DNA from: Pelatocladus maniniholoensis HA4357-MV3
Lineage (GTDB): Bacteria > Cyanobacteriota > Cyanobacteriia > Cyanobacteriales > Nostocaceae
Assembly (NCBI GenBank): GCA_019359115.1
Contig: JAHHHW010000080.1
Coordinates: 1 to 64,000 of the forward strand
DNA: 64,000 nucleotides
Direction: 5' to 3'
The notes below the pieces were generated by a model. The model worked only from the letters and a program-made list of their open reading frames with translations, was not told the origin of the DNA and made no database searches. How positions within the stretch are numbered: the first letter of the stretch is position 1; the number at the start of each line of letters is the position of its first letter. The position numbers and the translations under genes are program-made. Of the stretch, positions 46,307 to 54,501 are shown one piece after another.

Positions 46307-47050
46307 ATGATTCAACAACCTGTTTTACCTTTTTTAAATCGTTATTGGCAAGATTCATTTAGCTTAAAACAACATCTCCAAGAATTTCTAGATATAGATG
46401 CAGAAATACTGGAGAGTAAGTTAGCAGCTGGTCAACAACAAATGGCTGATTTAGGTCATAAAGATTTTGATTGGGAACAAGCAACGGCTTTTTATCAAGA
46501 TAAAGTTAAAGAGCTTTATTTATTTGATTTAGGAGCATGGCATTTATCAATTCATGAACGTCTTGGTAATATGCTACGGCTAATTGCAGATCATGCTCAA
46601 GGTAAAGTGTTGGATTTTGGGGGTGGAATTGGTACTCATGCGATTGCTGCTGCTTGTTGTCCTCAAGTTACAGAAGTAATTTATTGTGATATTAATCCGA
46701 TAAATCTTGATTTTGTGCGTTATCGAACTACTCAATTGGGACTAAGTGACAAAATCCGCTTTTGTTCAGAAATACCTGCTAACGAAACTTTTACAACGAT
46801 TCTTTGCTTTGATGTTTTAGAACATTTACCAGACCCAAGTCAGCAGTTACTAAAGTTTCATCAAATTCTCACATCTGAGGGTAAGATGATTCTCAACTGG
46901 TTTTTCTCTAAAGGTTTCAATCAAGAACATCCTTTTCATTTAGATGATCCTCAGCTAGTAGATGCTTTTTTCCGTAATCTTCAGAGCAATTTTATTGAAA
47001 TTTTTCAACCTTATGACACATTTGCACGTTGCTATCGAAAATGGAATTAA
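46307..47050 (+). CDS. SAM-dependent methyltransferase
   Basis: The 247-residue class I methyltransferase has motif I VLDFGGGIGTHAIAAA (about 102-117), motif II YCDINPINLDFV and post-motif LCFDVLEHLPDPSQQL. The frame upstream starts at TTG 46280; the ATG at 46307 (MIQQPVLPFL) is preferred. Acceptor unknown. It is convergent, almost abutting (2 bp), with another methyltransferase gene on the other strand. Confidence 0.88.
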   Translation: MIQQPVLPFLNRYWQDSFSLKQHLQEFLDIDAEILESKLAAGQQQMADLGHKDFDWEQATAFYQDKVKELYLFDLGAWHLSIHERLGNMLRLIADHAQGKVLDFGGGIGTHAIAAACCPQVTEVIYCDINPINLDFVRYRTTQLGLSDKIRFCSEIPANETFTTILCFDVLEHLPDPSQQLLKFHQILTSEGKMILNWFFSKGFNQEHPFHLDDPQLVDAFFRNLQSNFIEIFQPYDTFARCYRKWN

Positions 47051-47052
47051 AT

Positions 47053-48159
47053 TTACTTTTCAGCTACTATACAAGTTGCGACGGGATAATCTGGATGAAA
47101 AGCATCTAGTTCTTCTGGGGTTAATTCTTCGACAGCAATTCCATGATAACTAGCTATGACAGTAATTGGATTGCCGTAAACATACAATTTCTGTTGGGAG
47201 AAATTTCTAAACATCCAAGCGAAAGCATCTGGTAAAGGTCGCCAATAATCAACCGGGGTCGCATGAACTCGAATCGAACTTGGAACCATTGCAAAACATT
47301 TTCCACCATCTTTTAGCCAAGTATAGATATTTTCAATAGCAATCCACGGTGCGTAACAATGCTCTAAAACATTGAAAATAATTACTGAATCTAAAGACTG
47401 TGGTTCGATCGCAGATACATCATGAACATCCCCGACTATATCTACCCCTGGACCTGATTCTAAATTGAGAATTCGATAGGAACTACCTGGATTCATTTGA
47501 TAAAAATCTTTATCTTTGGGAATACCACCTACTTCTAAAATATTGCCAATTACTTGTGCATGAACATCATCAATAAATTTACTGAGATAGTAGCGATCAA
47601 CAGGAGTACCTCTTGTTAACCCAAATGCTTGACAAATAGGAACTGTCTTTTTCAAATCTCCCCAATCAATAGAGCCTGTAGCAGGAGATAATAAACCTAG
47701 ATTTTCTAGCTTTTCAACTAATTTAGAAAAGTCTTCTATATTCTCAATTTTTTCCAGGTCATCTTCTAATTGTAGATGAGCAAATAATTGCGGGAGAACT
47801 TGGTAAGTTTCTTGACTTAATGAACCAAGTTCAAACTGCATATCTTTTTCGATAAAACTCCGAAATCCTTTGCCATAAATTGTAATTTGGCTATCTGCTA
47901 TAAATACTATGGCATTGGCAAGTAAATCTTTATATTTATCTATTTCTTCTATAACTTTATTGAGAGTTGGAGCTAATTTAATTTTTTGAAATATTTTATA
48001 GGCTTTTTCCAGAGAATGTTCGTGAACAAATATCTCCATTACAGTCAGCCATGATTTTGCTGGAACTATTTCCGCTTGTCTTTGACTCCAAGCAAAAATA
48101 GCATATAGCTTGCTGTCATGCTGTTGTAAATATCCGGTAGATACATATTGTTTAGCCAT
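47053..48159 (-). CDS. Methyltransferase-domain protein with N-terminal helical region
   Basis: The 368-residue protein has a class I methyltransferase domain in the C-terminal half (about 195-345): ILEVGGIP, SGPGVDIVGDVHD and VIIFNVLEHCYAPWIAIENI, ending with ATPVDYWRPLPDAF. The N-terminal about 190 residues are mostly helical with no recognised domain. Typical of enzymes that modify sugars or lipids, but the acceptor is not determinable. It is convergent with the 46307 methyltransferase gene. Confidence 0.8.
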   Translation of the reverse strand: MAKQYVSTGYLQQHDSKLYAIFAWSQRQAEIVPAKSWLTVMEIFVHEHSLEKAYKIFQKIKLAPTLNKVIEEIDKYKDLLANAIVFIADSQITIYGKGFRSFIEKDMQFELGSLSQETYQVLPQLFAHLQLEDDLEKIENIEDFSKLVEKLENLGLLSPATGSIDWGDLKKTVPICQAFGLTRGTPVDRYYLSKFIDDVHAQVIGNILEVGGIPKDKDFYQMNPGSSYRILNLESGPGVDIVGDVHDVSAIEPQSLDSVIIFNVLEHCYAPWIAIENIYTWLKDGGKCFAMVPSSIRVHATPVDYWRPLPDAFAWMFRNFSQQKLYVYGNPITVIASYHGIAVEELTPEELDAFHPDYPVATCIVAEK

Positions 48160-48240
48160 GCAATTAATTCCTCAAAAAATTTATCACTTGAGGACAACTT
48201 GGGTATTATAAGCTATTTCTGGATCGCTGTTGGCAATAGT

Positions 48241-49200
48241 TTAATTGACAATTTCTAATATTCCTTGATCTGCATCTAAAGTTACTTCCACACCGACGGG
48301 TAAAGCTGCATTTGGTGCTTCATGACCAAAGGGTAAATCAGAGACAACGGGAATTCCTAAATCACCCAAGCGATCGCGCAAAACTTCTTCCACACTAAAA
48401 CTAAAAACACCTGCTGGTGGTTCACATTTAGTAAAGCTACCCAAAGCAATACCACGAACTTTAGACAAAGCACCACTCATCCGCCATTGTGTCAGCATTC
48501 TATCGATACGGTAAGGCGCTTCTGTCACATCCTCAAAAGCCAGGATGACACCATCTAAATTCGGTTGAATGGGTGTACACATCAGATGAGTTGCTACAGT
48601 GAGATTTGCTGGTAAGAGGATACCATTAGCGACACCACCTCCCCAACCACAACCTTTTAAAGCATTAACAAAACGTCCTTCTACCCAATCAAATAAGCGT
48701 TGAATTGACCACTCTGGTTCATCAGCGATGGTGGTTAACAAAGGCGCATGTACACCTGAAATCCCGATTTTATAAAGACTCCAGAGTAAAGCAGTGATGT
48801 CGGAAAAGCCAATGATCCATTTGGGAGTGTGGGGAGTGTGGGAAGTGTAGGAAGAAAACGAAGCACTTTGTCCCCCTTGTCCCCCCTGTCCCACATCTTC
48901 CCAATTCCAATTTTCCAAAATCCGGGTACTACCAAAACCACCTCTGGCGCAGAGAATACCACGACATTCGGGATCTTGCCATGCTGATGCTAGGTGATGA
49001 CGACGGTTTTCGTCGTTACCAGCTAGATAGCCCCATCTGTCATCTATCTCTGGGATTATTTCTACTCGATAACCGCGCGATCGCCAAATTTCTACTCCCC
49101 GTTCAAATGTCGTCAGTTCTCGCAAAGCACCGCTAGGCGCTATGACTCGTAGTAAATCGCCAGGTTGGAGAGGTTGTGGAATAATGATTTGAGATTGCAT
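48241..49200 (-). CDS. ldcA: LD-carboxypeptidase (muramoyltetrapeptide carboxypeptidase, family S66)
   Basis: Trims the terminal D-Ala from tetrapeptides in peptidoglycan recycling. The 319-residue protein has the N-terminal LLRVIAPSGALREL, the nucleophile loop GFSDITALLWSLYK with catalytic Ser, a Glu-containing LAFEDVTEAPYRIDRML and the His-containing GHEAPNAALPVGV. About 20 extra residues (Gly/Gln/Ser/His/Thr/Pro-rich, around 108-128) are encoded by STRR DNA (48823-48897) inserted between conserved strands, without breaking the frame. Confidence 0.93.
   Translation of the reverse strand: MQSQIIIPQPLQPGDLLRVIAPSGALRELTTFERGVEIWRSRGYRVEIIPEIDDRWGYLAGNDENRRHHLASAWQDPECRGILCARGGFGSTRILENWNWEDVGQGGQGGQSASFSSYTSHTPHTPKWIIGFSDITALLWSLYKIGISGVHAPLLTTIADEPEWSIQRLFDWVEGRFVNALKGCGWGGGVANGILLPANLTVATHLMCTPIQPNLDGVILAFEDVTEAPYRIDRMLTQWRMSGALSKVRGIALGSFTKCEPPAGVFSFSVEEVLRDRLGDLGIPVVSDLPFGHEAPNAALPVGVEVTLDADQGILEIVN
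48823..48897. repeat. STRR inserted in frame inside ldcA
   Basis: GGGAGTGTGGGGAGTGTGGG units followed by CCCCCTTGTCCCCCCTGTCCC units, the same type as intergenic repeats elsewhere in the window (for example 5998-6020). The length keeps the reading frame and adds a low-complexity loop. Confidence 0.8.
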
Positions 49201-49325
49201 TGGTTTAGAGCAAAAATTAATGTTTATTGTTGGGGATTGGGGATTGGGGATTAGATTTTCATGTCTTGGTTGTGTGATTTATCATATGACCGTCTAGCTT
49301 GAAAATTTGTGTGGGAGTGTAGGGG

Positions 49326-49582
49326 GGAGAGTATCCCAATTTTTCAATATACAGCTAAGGGTTTAAACCAATACGATTCAGTTAAGCCCACAATTCTTTG
49401 TAGAGACGCGAAATTTCGCGTCTCTAACACCAATTTTCTGTACCAAAAATCCTTAACTGAACCGTATTGGGGTTTAAACCCTTAGTTAATAGCACAACTC
49501 GTCTTTATACGACTCAAATAAATTAAGTAGTCTGCTTCAGCGATTTCAATCTTAGGGTTTTTTGAACATTTAGGATGCTCCC
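49326..49582. mobile_element. MITE-like element, copy B (carries a nested MITE)
   Basis: Left end GAGAGTATCCCAATTTTTC and right end GGATGCTCCC (49573-49582), inverse of the left end of copy A (GGGAGCATCC). Same internal order as copy A: GGGTTTAAACCC core, CGTCTTTATACGACT hairpin, AGTCTGCTTCAG, CGATTTCAATC, then GTTTTTTGAAC. The nested element at 49368-49470 interrupts it. Confidence 0.7.
49368..49470. mobile_element. 103-bp MITE with 8-bp target duplication, nested in copy B
   Basis: Terminal inverted repeats CCAATACGATTCAGTTAAG (left) and CTTAACTGAACCGTATTGG (right), a central long palindrome (AGAGACGCGAAA / TTTCGCGTCTCT, about 49402-49426), and identical 8-bp flanks GGTTTAAA (49360-49367 and 49471-49478). 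Removing one flank and the element restores the core of copy A. A second copy lies at 60612-60716. No coding capacity. Confidence 0.85.
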
Positions 49583-49646
49583 GTGTAGGAGTATAGGAGG
49601 AGTCATATTTTCGTGCAAAGGTTGTGGGATTTTCCGGTGAGAGACT

Positions 49647-49950
49647 AGCTTGAAACGATAAACTTCTGGTTTCAAACAAGAAAATCCAAGCTTGAAACAG
49701 GAAACTTCGGGTTTCAAACAAGAAAATCCAAGCTTGAAACAGGAAACTTCGGGTTTCAAACAAGAAAATCCAAGCTTGAAACGAGAAACTTCGGGTTTCA
49801 AACAAAAAACTCCGAGCTTGAAACAGGAAACTTCTGGTTTCAAACAAAAAACTCCGAGCTTGAAACGAGAAACTTCAGGTTTCAAACAAGAAAATCCGAG
49901 CTTGAAACAGGAAACTTCTGGTTTCAAACAGGAAAATCCAAGCTTGAACC
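49647..49950. repeat. 42-bp minisatellite (7 units plus a partial)
   Basis: Seven tandem units with an exact 42-bp period (AGCTTGAAA at 49647, 49689, 49731, 49773, 49815, 49857, 49899), then a partial one at 49941. Each unit contains an inverted pair, GCTTGAAAC and GTTTCAAAC, so each can form a hairpin. Because 42 is divisible by 3 and the unit is stop-free, several frames on both strands stay open, but none has a good start context or upstream coding sequence, so no gene is called. Units differ by a few substitutions (CAGG/CGAG, CGGG/CTGG, AAGAAAATCCA/AAAAAACTCCG). Confidence 0.9.
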
Positions 49951-50070
49951 AATAAGGATATAAAAAAATCGACCATCCATGTAGACACACAAAAGCCAAT
50001 CCCCGATCCCCTTCCCCTTTGTCTCCCCACACTCCCTTGTCCTCGATCCCCGAACCCCAATTTCCCTAAA

Positions 50071-51198
50071 ATGCTTCCAAATATTTCTACAATTCCTCTA
50101 CGCCAAATGGCTTCTGGCGATGTTTTATCACTACAAGTATATAAATTTGTTGGTGCTTATCCAGGCAAAAAAGTTTACATTCAATCTAATTTACACGGTG
50201 CAGAAATCGCTGGTAATGCAGTAATTTATCAGTTAATTGAGTTTTTACTGACGCTCAATGATACTGATTTAGTGGGAGAAATTTGCTTAGTTCCTGTCTG
50301 TAATCCAATGGGAACGAATACTCGTGTGCATCATTTTTCTCCCGGTAGATACTGTGTTTATGAGGCTAAGGATTGGAACCGTATCTTCTGGGATTATGAA
50401 AAAGAAGCTGATGATTTAGCGGTGTTTGCTAAATCTCAACTTCATGTAAAATGGGAGGTCGTCAAACAAAATTATCTTGCCTTAATTCAGCAAAGATTCA
50501 CAGAACTTTTAGAAAAAATTAATTCTCCTAGTGGTGTACCCTATACTGAGATTTTTCGCTACAAACTACAATCTCTGAGTTTAGATGCTAATTACTTAAT
50601 TGATTTACATAGTTCTACCAATCAAGGTTTAAATTACCTTTATTACTTCCCAAATCGAGAAGATAGTGCAAAATATTTTTTGCTCAATTTAGGGGTCGTG
50701 CTTGATCAATATGACGGTGATGCTTTTGATGAAGCATTTATTAAACCTTGGTTAGCATTAGAAAAAACTTTTCAACAACTAGGAAGAGATATCAAGTTTG
50801 ATGTGGAGGCCTGGACACTGGAATTAGGTATGGGTATGCAAATGAATCCTGATTCTGTGGCTAAGGGAATTTTAGGAATCAAAAACTATTTAGCCTCTAA
50901 AGGAGTGCTAAAAATCACTGACTTTCCTTTAGCAAATAGTGAAAATCACGAAATGACTTTTAAAGCCAGAAGTCAGATTCAGAAATATTATGCTTCAGCA
51001 GGTGGAATGATTCAATCGAGAGTTGAATTAGGAAGTGAAATTAAAGCTGGACAGAAACTTTATCAAATTCTGAGTTTCAATAAAGCAGGTAAGCTACCTC
51101 AAGTAATTGATATTTATTCTGAGCAAAATGGACTAGTGTATGATGTGGCAACAAATCAAGCTGTGAATGAAGGGGAGTTTGTACTGGGAATAATTTAG
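50071..51198 (+). CDS. Succinylglutamate desuccinylase / aspartoacylase family protein
   Basis: The 375-residue M14-type zinc hydrolase has NLHGAEIAGNAVIYQL (HxxE zinc ligands, about 39-54), a third ligand in LIDLHSS, and a C-terminal beta-domain (VDIYSEQNGLVYDVATNQAV). Family members remove acyl groups from amino acids or peptides; the substrate here is unknown. It starts at ATG 50071 beyond the repeat region. A strong terminator follows (51236-51269). Confidence 0.88.
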   Translation: MLPNISTIPLRQMASGDVLSLQVYKFVGAYPGKKVYIQSNLHGAEIAGNAVIYQLIEFLLTLNDTDLVGEICLVPVCNPMGTNTRVHHFSPGRYCVYEAKDWNRIFWDYEKEADDLAVFAKSQLHVKWEVVKQNYLALIQQRFTELLEKINSPSGVPYTEIFRYKLQSLSLDANYLIDLHSSTNQGLNYLYYFPNREDSAKYFLLNLGVVLDQYDGDAFDEAFIKPWLALEKTFQQLGRDIKFDVEAWTLELGMGMQMNPDSVAKGILGIKNYLASKGVLKITDFPLANSENHEMTFKARSQIQKYYASAGGMIQSRVELGSEIKAGQKLYQILSFNKAGKLPQVIDIYSEQNGLVYDVATNQAVNEGEFVLGII

Positions 51199-51235
51199 AA
51201 CTGCAATAGCATTCCTAAATTATTCGTGGACAAAA

Positions 51236-51275
51236 AGATCCCCGACAACTTTTGCGAAGTCGGGGATCTAATTTT
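51236..51275 (+). terminator. Rho-independent terminator of the aspartoacylase-family gene
   Basis: An 11-bp perfect stem, AGATCCCCGAC (51236-51246) with GTCGGGGATCT (51259-51269), 12-nt loop, then AATTTTTA. Confidence 0.85.
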
Positions 51276-51574
51276 TACACGTATTACTATATTTGGACAT
51301 AATTCAACAAATATACACAAATATATATACTCATAAATAAATATCTACTTTATAGGTAATTAGAACTAGGGTATTATTTAATTTGGCTTTGTTAGTGAAT
51401 CTTAACATTGACTGGGCTATAAGTTTTGATATTTGGTGTGTGAAATTTATTTGGTAGTTAAATATATTTAGTAGTGGATTAAACTAAAGCAAAGGCAATA
51501 GCTAAAAACTTCAGGGTGATTCTATGTTTCTTTTGTCTCTACACACCAAATTACTAATTACAAACGTAGAGTAA
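51276..51574. other. AT-rich upstream region of era
   Basis: About 300 bp, very AT-rich, with no reading frame or clear structure. It should contain the era promoter, but no box is assignable with confidence. Confidence 0.5.
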
Positions 51575-52543
51575 ATGGAGTCACAAGTGACTAGTAATAA
51601 TAATGACATCTTCTCTTTTGCAAGGGAAGTAATGATTCCACAGGCTCCTCCTGGTTTCAAATCAGGTTTTATCGGTATTGTCGGTCGTCCTAATGTCGGT
51701 AAATCTACGTTGATGAATCAATTGGTAGGACAAAAAATAGCCATCACTTCACCAGTAGCCCAAACTACACGCAATCGATTGCGGGGCATTTTAACCACAA
51801 AAGAGGCACAATTAATTTTTGTGGACACACCAGGAATTCATAAACCTCATCATCAATTGGGTGAAGTGCTGGTGCAGAATGCCAAAATAGCGATTGAATC
51901 TGTGGATGTAGTGCTGTTTGTGGTTGATGCTACGACAAATTGTGGTGCAGGCGATCGCTACATTGCTGATTTGCTGAGTCGCAGCAGTACACCCGTAATT
52001 TTGGGTTTAAACAAAATCGATCAACAAACAGCAGATTCTCTGGATATAGATGAAAGTTACACGCAATTGGCAAATGCTTATCAATGGCAAACAGTAAAAT
52101 TTTCTGCCAAAGCAGGTATAGGATTGGGCAAACTACAGCAATTACTGATTCACAATATAGAACCAGGCCCTTACTACTATCCTCCTGATTTAGTAACCGA
52201 TCAACCAGAACGCTTTATTATGGGCGAGTTGATTCGAGAACAAATTTTGTTGTTAACGCGTGAAGAAATTCCTCATTCTGTGGCGATATCTATAGATAAA
52301 GTCGAAGAAACAACAACTATTACCCGCGTACTCGCCACAATTCATGTCGAACGTGATTCTCAAAAAGGAATTCTCATTGGTAAAGGTGGATCGATGTTGA
52401 AAGCTGTTGGTAGCGCCGCCAGAGAACAAATTCAAAAGTTAATTGCAGGCAAAGTTTATTTAGAATTATTTGTGAAAGTGCAACCAAAATGGCGTCAGTC
52501 TCGTATCCGTTTGGCTGAGTTGGGATATCGCGTGGAAGAATAA
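51575..52543 (+). CDS. era: GTPase Era (16S rRNA maturation)
   Basis: Assists 30S assembly and 16S rRNA 3'-end processing. The 322-residue product has G1 (GIVGRPNVGKST, about 36-47), G2 region (TTRNRLRGI), G3 (DTPGIHKP), G4 (LNKIDQ) and a C-terminal KH domain (KGILIGKGGSMLKAVGSAAR). The N-terminal about 28 residues extend beyond the E. coli protein, common in cyanobacteria. Independent unit followed by a repeat region. Confidence 0.97.
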   Translation: MESQVTSNNNDIFSFAREVMIPQAPPGFKSGFIGIVGRPNVGKSTLMNQLVGQKIAITSPVAQTTRNRLRGILTTKEAQLIFVDTPGIHKPHHQLGEVLVQNAKIAIESVDVVLFVVDATTNCGAGDRYIADLLSRSSTPVILGLNKIDQQTADSLDIDESYTQLANAYQWQTVKFSAKAGIGLGKLQQLLIHNIEPGPYYYPPDLVTDQPERFIMGELIREQILLLTREEIPHSVAISIDKVEETTTITRVLATIHVERDSQKGILIGKGGSMLKAVGSAAREQIQKLIAGKVYLELFVKVQPKWRQSRIRLAELGYRVEE

Positions 52544-52552
52544 AGTTATTAA

Positions 52553-52680
52553 GAAGTAAAAAGTAAAAAGTAAAAAGTAAAAAGATAATCCCCATAAATA
52601 AATTTAGGGGCTTGTGACCATTATTCTTTTTCTTAGGAAGTGACTTTTGCCTTGTTCGGTCATTTGTCATTGGTCAATCG
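52553..52680. repeat. Dispersed repeat: AAGTAAA array plus hairpin, copy 1
   Basis: Five AAGTAAAA units (52554-52582) precede AATCCCCATAAATAAATTT/AGGGGCTT, which forms a hairpin (CCCC...TAAAT/ATTTAGGGG), then a pyrimidine tract and TTTTGCCTTG. The same order appears at 63697-63790. TTGTCATTGGTCAATCGTC units follow. Intergenic, between era and a response regulator. Confidence 0.75.
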
Positions 52681-52690
52681 TCATTAGTAA

Positions 52691-53386
52691 ATGGCAAATT
52701 CAAAATTGATAAAAATGTCTATTGATAATTCTATTAATCTGTCTCCAGATGCTGCACCATTGCGGATTTTAATAGTTGAAGATGATCCGATGATGCAATT
52801 GGGTTTAGAACAGTCACTGATGGCGCATCCCCAATTGGAAATTGTCGGACAAGCTGAAGATGGTTATTTGGGTGTACAAACAGCGCTGAAACTTAAACCA
52901 GATGTGGTGGTGATGGATATTGGCTTACCCCGTTTAGATGGGATTGCGGCGACACAACAAATTAAAGCTGCATTACCCAACACTCACGTGGTGATGCTAA
53001 CGTCTCACAAAACAGAAACAGAAATTATTGCTGCTTTATCTAGTGGTGCTGATGCATATTGTATTAAAGGAGCAAGTGTAGAGCGACTTTTAAGTGCGAT
53101 CGCAGCTGCTGTTGAAGGTGCAACTTACCTTGATCCTCAAATTGCTAGACAAGTCATCGAAAATCTCAAACCACCTTCCCCTAAAGGAAATATTGCTAAC
53201 CTTTCTGAACGCGAATTAGAAGTATTGAAACTGATAGTAGAAGGTTGTAGTAACCCAGAAATTGCCGAAAAACTCTACCTCAGTCCCAATACAGTGAAAA
53301 CCCATGTCCGGGGAATTATGAATAAATTATCAGTTGACGATCGCGTAAAAGCAGCAGTTGTAGCCTTGCGTTCTGGATTAGTTTGA
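52691..53386 (+). CDS. NarL/LuxR-type response regulator
   Basis: The 231-residue two-domain regulator has an N-terminal receiver (about 25-145) with acidic EDD pocket (IVEDDPMM), phosphoacceptor Asp in VVMDIGLPRLDG, Thr in MLTSHK and Lys in YCIKGAS. The C-terminal LuxR helix-turn-helix (about 168-225) has LSERELEVLKLIVEGCSNPEIA and SPNTVKTHVRGIMNKL. It is a transcription factor. No histidine kinase is adjacent. An internal Met (MSIDNSINL, residue 12) is an alternative start. Confidence 0.95.
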   Translation: MANSKLIKMSIDNSINLSPDAAPLRILIVEDDPMMQLGLEQSLMAHPQLEIVGQAEDGYLGVQTALKLKPDVVVMDIGLPRLDGIAATQQIKAALPNTHVVMLTSHKTETEIIAALSSGADAYCIKGASVERLLSAIAAAVEGATYLDPQIARQVIENLKPPSPKGNIANLSERELEVLKLIVEGCSNPEIAEKLYLSPNTVKTHVRGIMNKLSVDDRVKAAVVALRSGLV

Positions 53387-53505
53387 ATAAGTTATCAGTT
53401 AGCTAGAGACGCGATTATACTCTTACGAGCGTCTACACGTCTGTTGATATTAGTTAGTAGTTAGTAGTTGTTTTTACCACTAACCACTAACCAACAACAA
53501 ACAAA

Positions 53506-53970
53506 TTAATGATGTATTTCCAAATTGAGAATGTAGCATCCCAGTTGAACTTTTCCTGCCCATAACTCATACTCTAGCCGTAAATGTTCCGGCAATGGGT
53601 GTCCATTCAGAACTAGACTACGAGTAAAATTACGTAGACGAATTGGTTTATGAGGTTGTAGGGACTCAGTCGGCAACCAGTAGCGAGTAATCCCATATAC
53701 ACCTCGTTCCCAAAAATGCCGATAGCTCAACTGAGCATTTCCTTGCATAGTCATGGTTACTCGGTAGGGAGAAATCTCTAGCCATAACACTCTCGGACTA
53801 CTGGGATTCAGTGCTTCTTTACTGTTAGTGACAGTCGGTGCTGTCAATAGTAAATGAAAGCGATCGCGATCTTTTTGATACAACGTTGCGGCAGTTTCAA
53901 CAACAGACCAAAATGGCAGATCTGTAGAAATCAGTGATAAGCACACGGGCTTGCGGTGATGTGTCAGCAT
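53506..53970 (-). CDS. Conserved cyanobacterial hypothetical protein
   Basis: The 154-residue protein is not assigned to a family. It is a soluble, beta-rich, Trp/Arg/Leu-rich sequence (YRHFWERGVYGITRYWLP, LRLEYELWAGKVQLGCYILN). No signal peptide or membrane segment. The ORF has normal codon use, with a divergent neighbour upstream (aroA). Likely a real gene by codon use and length, function unknown. Confidence 0.65.
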   Translation of the reverse strand: MLTHHRKPVCLSLISTDLPFWSVVETAATLYQKDRDRFHLLLTAPTVTNSKEALNPSSPRVLWLEISPYRVTMTMQGNAQLSYRHFWERGVYGITRYWLPTESLQPHKPIRLRNFTRSLVLNGHPLPEHLRLEYELWAGKVQLGCYILNLEIHH

Positions 53971-54501
53971 GGGAGCGATAGAGGCTAAAAGCTAAGGAGT
54001 AAAACGAAATCAATAATCAGGGGATCGGCAATTAATGGTAAGCAACTGAATGTTCTTTAGCTAGGCTTTGATAGGCTGGACAAATCGGGCTTAAAACAAG
54101 TAAGATACCAATCTATAAAGCCTTCATCAGGCTTTTTCTAAATTTAGCTTCAGCAATGATAGTTTACGTAGTTGCAATGTGCTGTAATCAAAGTAAACAC
54201 ACTTGTGCTTGAGCTGTTTTCAGCTCAGGGAAACTTGCTGGTTACATTATAAGGAAGTGAGAGTAGTTGTAGAAGCGCAAAGCGTGACTTCCTGAAGTAT
54301 TCAAATGCTACTATCCATAAACACGTAAACTATTACTGTTTTGTCGAATTACTGACAAGTGAACAGTTAACAGTGGACAGTGGACAGTTAACAGTGAACA
54401 GTTACTAGTTGACAACTGATAACTGATCAGTGATCACTGATCACTGTTAATACTTTTGCTATTGATCAACTTCCTATACAGTCACAAGCCAGTTTATCCT
54501 A
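53971..54501. other. Repeat-rich divergent region upstream of aroA with possible small RNA
   Basis: 530 bp between divergent genes. 54000-54140 contains GCTTTGATAGGCTGG and AATCGGGCTT segments and ends in a plus-strand terminator (54117-54137), although no gene precedes it. GAGCTGTTTTCAGCTC near 54211 is another hairpin. 54355-54450 is a dense STRR of ACAGTTAACAGTGGACAGT and TGATAACTGATCAGTGATCA units. The aroA start follows. Confidence 0.55.
54117..54137 (+). terminator. Orphan plus-strand terminator upstream of aroA
   Basis: Stem AAAGCC (54117-54122) with GGCTTT (54130-54135), 7-nt loop and T-run to 54137. It is not preceded by a gene on this strand, suggesting a small RNA or an aroA leader attenuator. 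Confidence 0.55.

Noticed and set aside
43021-49582. Integrated genomic island or prophage bounded by att sites
   Set aside because: MITEs sit on both sides, but there is no integrase, tRNA target, or phage structural gene. AT-rich composition alone is not enough.
49647-49950. CRISPR array
   Set aside because: Repeats about 30 bp with inverted ends and short intervals look CRISPR-like, but the intervals are near-identical to one another and the period is exactly 42 bp. No cas gene is nearby. It is a minisatellite.
49523-50032. 169-, 121-, 87- and 61-codon frames across the minisatellite
   Set aside because: Frames stay open in several phases and on both strands because the 42-bp unit lacks stops. 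No SD, conserved start or domain.
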